DNA of 64,000 nt from Bythopirellula goksoeyrii (GTDB lineage: Bacteria > Planctomycetota > Planctomycetia > Pirellulales > Lacipirellulaceae), in assembly GCF_008065115.1 (NCBI RefSeq), contig NZ_CP042913.1, positions 530,238 through 594,237 of the forward strand. Reading direction: 5' to 3'. A model generated the notes under the pieces. That model was not told the DNA's origin. It did no database searches and was given only the letters and a program-made list of their open reading frames with translations. Each line of letters opens with the position of its first letter. The stretch's first letter is position 1. This document shows positions 62,201-64,000 of this stretch, piece after piece. The position numbers and the translations under genes were made by a program.

Positions 62201-62829
62201 ATTGGTCTGATCGGGGAGGTGGAGGATTTGAAGGGCAGCAAGCGCTCAGCAGCAACTTGATGCACATGGGCATGTCGCTAGCGGGTTTGATCGCGCATGA
62301 GGATTTGCGCGCCGCCGAATTTCTTGCCTCACTACCAGAGGTCGATTCAGACAGAGTTGCTTCCCTCGGGCTCTCGATGGGTTCCTTTCGTGCTTGGCAG
62401 GTGGCGGCAATGTCGGATCACATCGCCGCTGGTGCTGCGATTTGCTGGATGGCAACCGTCAAAGGGCTCATGCAGCCAGGCAACAATCAGACGAAGGGCC
62501 ACTCTGCATACACGATGTTGCATCCTGGATTGCTGAACCTGTTAGACTATCCGGATATCGCTAGCTTGGCCTGTCCCAAACCGATGCTGTTCTACAATGG
62601 CCTGCAAGACTCCCTATTTCCTGTACCAAGTGTCGAGAAAGCTTATAGAAAGCTACATTCTGTGTGGAGTTCGCAACGACATGAGGAACTTCTGGAGACT
62701 CGGCTATGGGATGTGCCGCATGTTTTCAACCTGGAAATGCAAGACAAAACATTCCAATGGCTTGATCGCCAATTCAAGTTTGTAATTCCAGAAAGGGACT
62801 TTGATGCAAAGTCAGCAATACCAGATTAA
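59299..62829 (+). CDS. Giant secreted fusion: PcRGLX/YetA-like glycan-active region plus alpha/beta hydrolase
   Basis: A 1176-residue exported protein; the leader is AVFHSSQLFALLLALSTLVAK. Residues about 45-350 look like the N-terminal beta domains of PcRGLX/YetA-type proteins (VRASIPFRSGILSQTEQVFAEDGSEQTPVAVRPLGFHID). Residues about 380-780 are an (alpha/alpha)6-barrel-like part (FHDLSIWWGPKDFGGTRYNNI, YAFQMAYELTGDPRMSEALESQ, GGWRYPHPASSRTMLG). From about 830 a dienelactone/acetyl-xylan-esterase-like hydrolase has VLMLHDHGAEF, GLSMGSFRAW (Ser about 1026) and a late DVPHVF His. PcRGLX members cut rhamnogalacturonan. Family assignment is by memory. TTG 59299 has no clear ribosome-binding site; ATG 59317 is an alternative. 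It overlaps the next gene by 29 bases. Confidence 0.75.
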   Translation: MKKFTSMFTKAVFHSSQLFALLLALSTLVAKTEGEQRTENESQLMEFSVTPAASGRQLVRASIPFRSGILSQTEQVFAEDGSEQTPVAVRPLGFHIDSTGEKTVRQAMVTFPYNFLQPSPTVFRLHKSKDSRISLPKQEVELTFHGEGWWEIAYSTGSSFRAVPIWPDSEPSSGWISETVEQSPYFIWQRWKQEIGKWHRIVEFRTDHLGQVIAVAHLQRLDASSNWAPRFGWEITPLEKPSEKSEISPFVTRSDREWQLSHSFAAGGKFEDMIDPGRIRIAHPAAPYKQSGGVFTRQLDSGSTAYRYLRSTPSERVPMQEYSWRRAEMVISPVGVAPVTATLQSAHKVSIKPIDWNASYGSGLPITVDQHLLLSKALEFHRQATVRMAAVGHDWGNVTTFSDSTSHGGIFGMNRLNHAPGIIFEAMRTGDRQFLEIGLAWCDNFHDLSIWWGPKDFGGTRYNNIRANNDPTPEDDTTFMWRGDKSTTFCTKGYAAFQMAYELTGDPRMSEALESQVAYAVEHVHSNDGECRNIGDVADFVKLYELTGEQRFLDHGLRLFRELRPLLSPDYLFDQGGKQLAEDPPFIDGDDRGFNIGYAKPYIIGYGLAGCPQLAKYFPDEPGLQEMARAMADFLIESQDPLGGWRYPHPASSRTMLGQAMEHANQLVETCKLLGPQEKYLDAIERVLRQRVWILEATGTIANNLVGWETATGFIGHPKEIYDLYQFPGDRDSKRDYREGNLRLGSAPPEALVYFPKVLRYYLAHRSVVRLLEQPREETPLGQLLAATTKFNFPANGKASPTETQTKGVDKLLPVFSQDLKSSLEFPSAWEHATNTTFDEWKTKARRQVREAFLTPPSVVDFNPKVLDSQKQDGYTSQKIELNLSGESRVLAYLLIPDGKGPFPAVLMLHDHGAEFRIGKEKLVHAWDISAEKQRVAEQWVEKYYGGRYLGDELAKRGYVCLATDALNWSDRGGGGFEGQQALSSNLMHMGMSLAGLIAHEDLRAAEFLASLPEVDSDRVASLGLSMGSFRAWQVAAMSDHIAAGAAICWMATVKGLMQPGNNQTKGHSAYTMLHPGLLNLLDYPDIASLACPKPMLFYNGLQDSLFPVPSVEKAYRKLHSVWSSQRHEELLETRLWDVPHVFNLEMQDKTFQWLDRQFKFVIPERDFDAKSAIPD

Positions 62830-63763
62830 CTTGCTAGCCATGCAACTTGTGTTGTTTGGTTGCTTATGGTCGCCTGGAAAGCTCTGGGGGGAGGCAAGAA
62901 CAGAAGTTTCAAGCGTCGGTGAATCCGGTCAATTGAATGTTGCGACATGTCAGTTCCCAGTATCGAGTGACATCTCGGAAAACGCGAAGTGGATACGCAA
63001 ACAGATGCGACAAGCATCTGAGCAAGAGGCCGACATTGCCCACTTTTCGGAAACGGCCTTATCGGGCTATGCCGGTGTCGATCGACCCGATATGAAGGAC
63101 TACGACTGGAATCTGCACTCCGTCGAATTCGAGTCAATTCTCGCTTTGGCCAAGGAATTAGAGTTGTGGATTGTGTTGGGCAGCGCGCATCGGCTGAGCG
63201 AGGGACACAAGCCTCACAACTCTCTCTACGTCATCAATGATCAAGGCAATATTATCGACCGTTACGACAAACGATTTTGCACAAATGGAGATCTTCGCCA
63301 CTATTCACCAGGCGATCATTTTGTAACCTTCGACATCCACGGCGTGCGTTGCGGATTACTCATATGTTACGACATTCGGTTTCCTGAGCTTTATCGTCAG
63401 TACTGCAGCCAAGGCGTGCAACTCATGTTTCACTCTTTCCACAATGCGCGCCAGAAGCCGGGTAAAATACATCCGAAGATCATGCCTCCCACTGCTCAAG
63501 CGCGCGCCGCTACTAACGGGATGTTTATTTCGATAAACAATTCTTGTGTAAAACACAGTTGGGCCAGTTTGTTTATCACCCCCGATGGCTTAATTGAACA
63601 ACGGCTTGAGACGGATAGACCTGGAGTGATGGTGAACTGTGTAGACGTTCAAAAAGTTTACTACGATGCTAGCCGCGAATATCGTATGCAGAGCATTCAA
63701 GGCGTATGGAATAGCGGCGAGACGGTCATCGATCCGCGATCGACGGATCGATTAGGCTATTGA
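62801..63763 (+). CDS. Secreted carbon-nitrogen hydrolase (nitrilase superfamily)
   Basis: A 320-residue exported enzyme; signal-like LLAMQLVLFGCLWSPGKLWG with a possible lipobox (VLFGC). The catalytic triad is intact: E84 in HFSETALSGY, K157 in RYDKRFC, C189 in GLLICYDIRFPEL. Residues from VRCGLLICYD to FISINNSC and the end SREYRMQSIQGVWNSGETVI are typical of family members. Starts inside the end of the giant fusion gene, so translation is probably coupled; this suggests the amidase acts on the same glycan. The last 28 codons are duplicated at 3794-3880. Third exported nitrilase-family protein in the window. Confidence 0.88.
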   Translation: MMQSQQYQINLLAMQLVLFGCLWSPGKLWGEARTEVSSVGESGQLNVATCQFPVSSDISENAKWIRKQMRQASEQEADIAHFSETALSGYAGVDRPDMKDYDWNLHSVEFESILALAKELELWIVLGSAHRLSEGHKPHNSLYVINDQGNIIDRYDKRFCTNGDLRHYSPGDHFVTFDIHGVRCGLLICYDIRFPELYRQYCSQGVQLMFHSFHNARQKPGKIHPKIMPPTAQARAATNGMFISINNSCVKHSWASLFITPDGLIEQRLETDRPGVMVNCVDVQKVYYDASREYRMQSIQGVWNSGETVIDPRSTDRLGY

Positions 63764-64000
63764 TCTAAAGTACATTTGGCCCAGATCGTATTGAGGTAAC
63801 ACGCACCTGCACTCTCGCTGGCAAAGTGGTCGCCTGCTTGATTCTCCAATTCGGGCAAGAGTTGTTCCGGGTGTGTAAATGGCAGCCGAAAATCAGAGCG
63901 CCTGGCGGGGAGGAATGGCAACTGAAAAGTTCAGCGCGCAGATGTGCCAGCTGTGAAATTTGCGAAGATGGCGGCGACAGCCGCTATCTTTCCCAGATTC
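63764..64000. other. Right edge, no supported gene
   Basis: This 237-base stretch contains no convincing gene. A leftward frame is open from about 63985 to a stop at 63765-63767 and one reads ...HTRNNSCPNWRIKQATTLPA...RSGPNVL, but it lacks a start in view and has a composition unlike the neighbouring genes. It may be a repeat or the end of a gene lying mostly to the right. Confidence 0.3.

Noticed and set aside
3794..63763. The 87-base direct repeat as attachment sites of a 60-kb integrative element
   Set aside because: No integrase or other mobility gene is seen, the repeat is the coding end of a gene with mixed silent and non-silent changes, and flanks do not match. A gene-fragment explanation is simpler.
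1..64000. CRISPR arrays, tRNA or rRNA genes, phage structural genes
   Set aside because: No regularly spaced repeats, cloverleaf-like genes, rRNA stretches or phage proteins were found when reading the window.

Overview
The window looks like chromosomal DNA of a planctomycete, probably of the Pirellulales (Lacipirellula/Pirellula-like). This is judged from its gene families only: two DUF1559 pilin-like proteins, a PSD1-type cytochrome protein (DUF1549/DUF1553) and a DUF1501 protein, three sulfatases, Tat-exported Gfo/Idh/MocA oxidoreductases, DUF1080 proteins, DUF6807 proteins, and PEP-CTERM proteins, one with a dockerin-like 'DFDGDGDVDG' segment. No tRNA, rRNA, CRISPR array, transposase or integrase was seen.

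Layout. 1-1972: housekeeping genes (end of hisD, hisC, a TerC-like membrane protein). 1973-3957: a repeat-rich gap holding several inverted or dispersed repeats, a DUF433 gene, a 65-codon gene, the C-terminal anchor of a lost PEP-CTERM protein, and a stray copy of the 3' end of a carbon-nitrogen hydrolase gene whose intact relative ends at 63763. 3958-21865: three leftward operons around a DUF1080 gene and an AraC-type regulator: CehA/McbA-like protein plus unknown; LamG/propeller protein, beta-helix protein, secreted HpcH/HpaI aldolase, FG-GAP protein; nitrilase/esterase fusion, LRR membrane protein, GntP permease, DUF1080 protein. 22200-43979: pilin-like protein, sulfatases, PhoD-like phosphatase, two Gfo/Idh/MocA proteins, a second LamG/propeller protein with a PSD1 cytochrome protein, a GDPD-like protein, a secreted nitrilase-family amidase, DUF1501, and a DUF6807-peptidase fusion. 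44166-48523: an unknown secreted protein and a cytoplasmic trio (DHDPS-like aldolase, amidohydrolase, PL22-like oligouronide lyase). 48598-52915: PEP-CTERM and pilin-like surface proteins. 53331-58456: an operon of dehydrogenase, Gfo/Idh/MocA, DUF6807 and sodium:solute symporter. 58449-63763: a DJ-1/PfpI protein, a giant glycan-active/esterase fusion and a third secreted carbon-nitrogen hydrolase.

Taken together, about 60 kb reads as a glycan-catabolic region. Inferred order of work: surface proteins with LamG, beta-helix and propeller folds bind or cut a polysaccharide; sulfatases, esterases and amidases strip its substituents; Tat-exported oxidoreductases and DUF1080 proteins may open glycosidic bonds through 3-keto intermediates, a route known for these families in other bacteria; GntP and SSS transporters import sugar acids or sugars; and the cytoplasmic PL22-like lyase, DHDPS-like aldolase and 3-hydroxyisobutyrate-dehydrogenase-like enzyme finish uronate-type products. 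The substrate is not known. Uronate-rich and sulfated glycans fit best. Coordinates of motifs were counted by eye.
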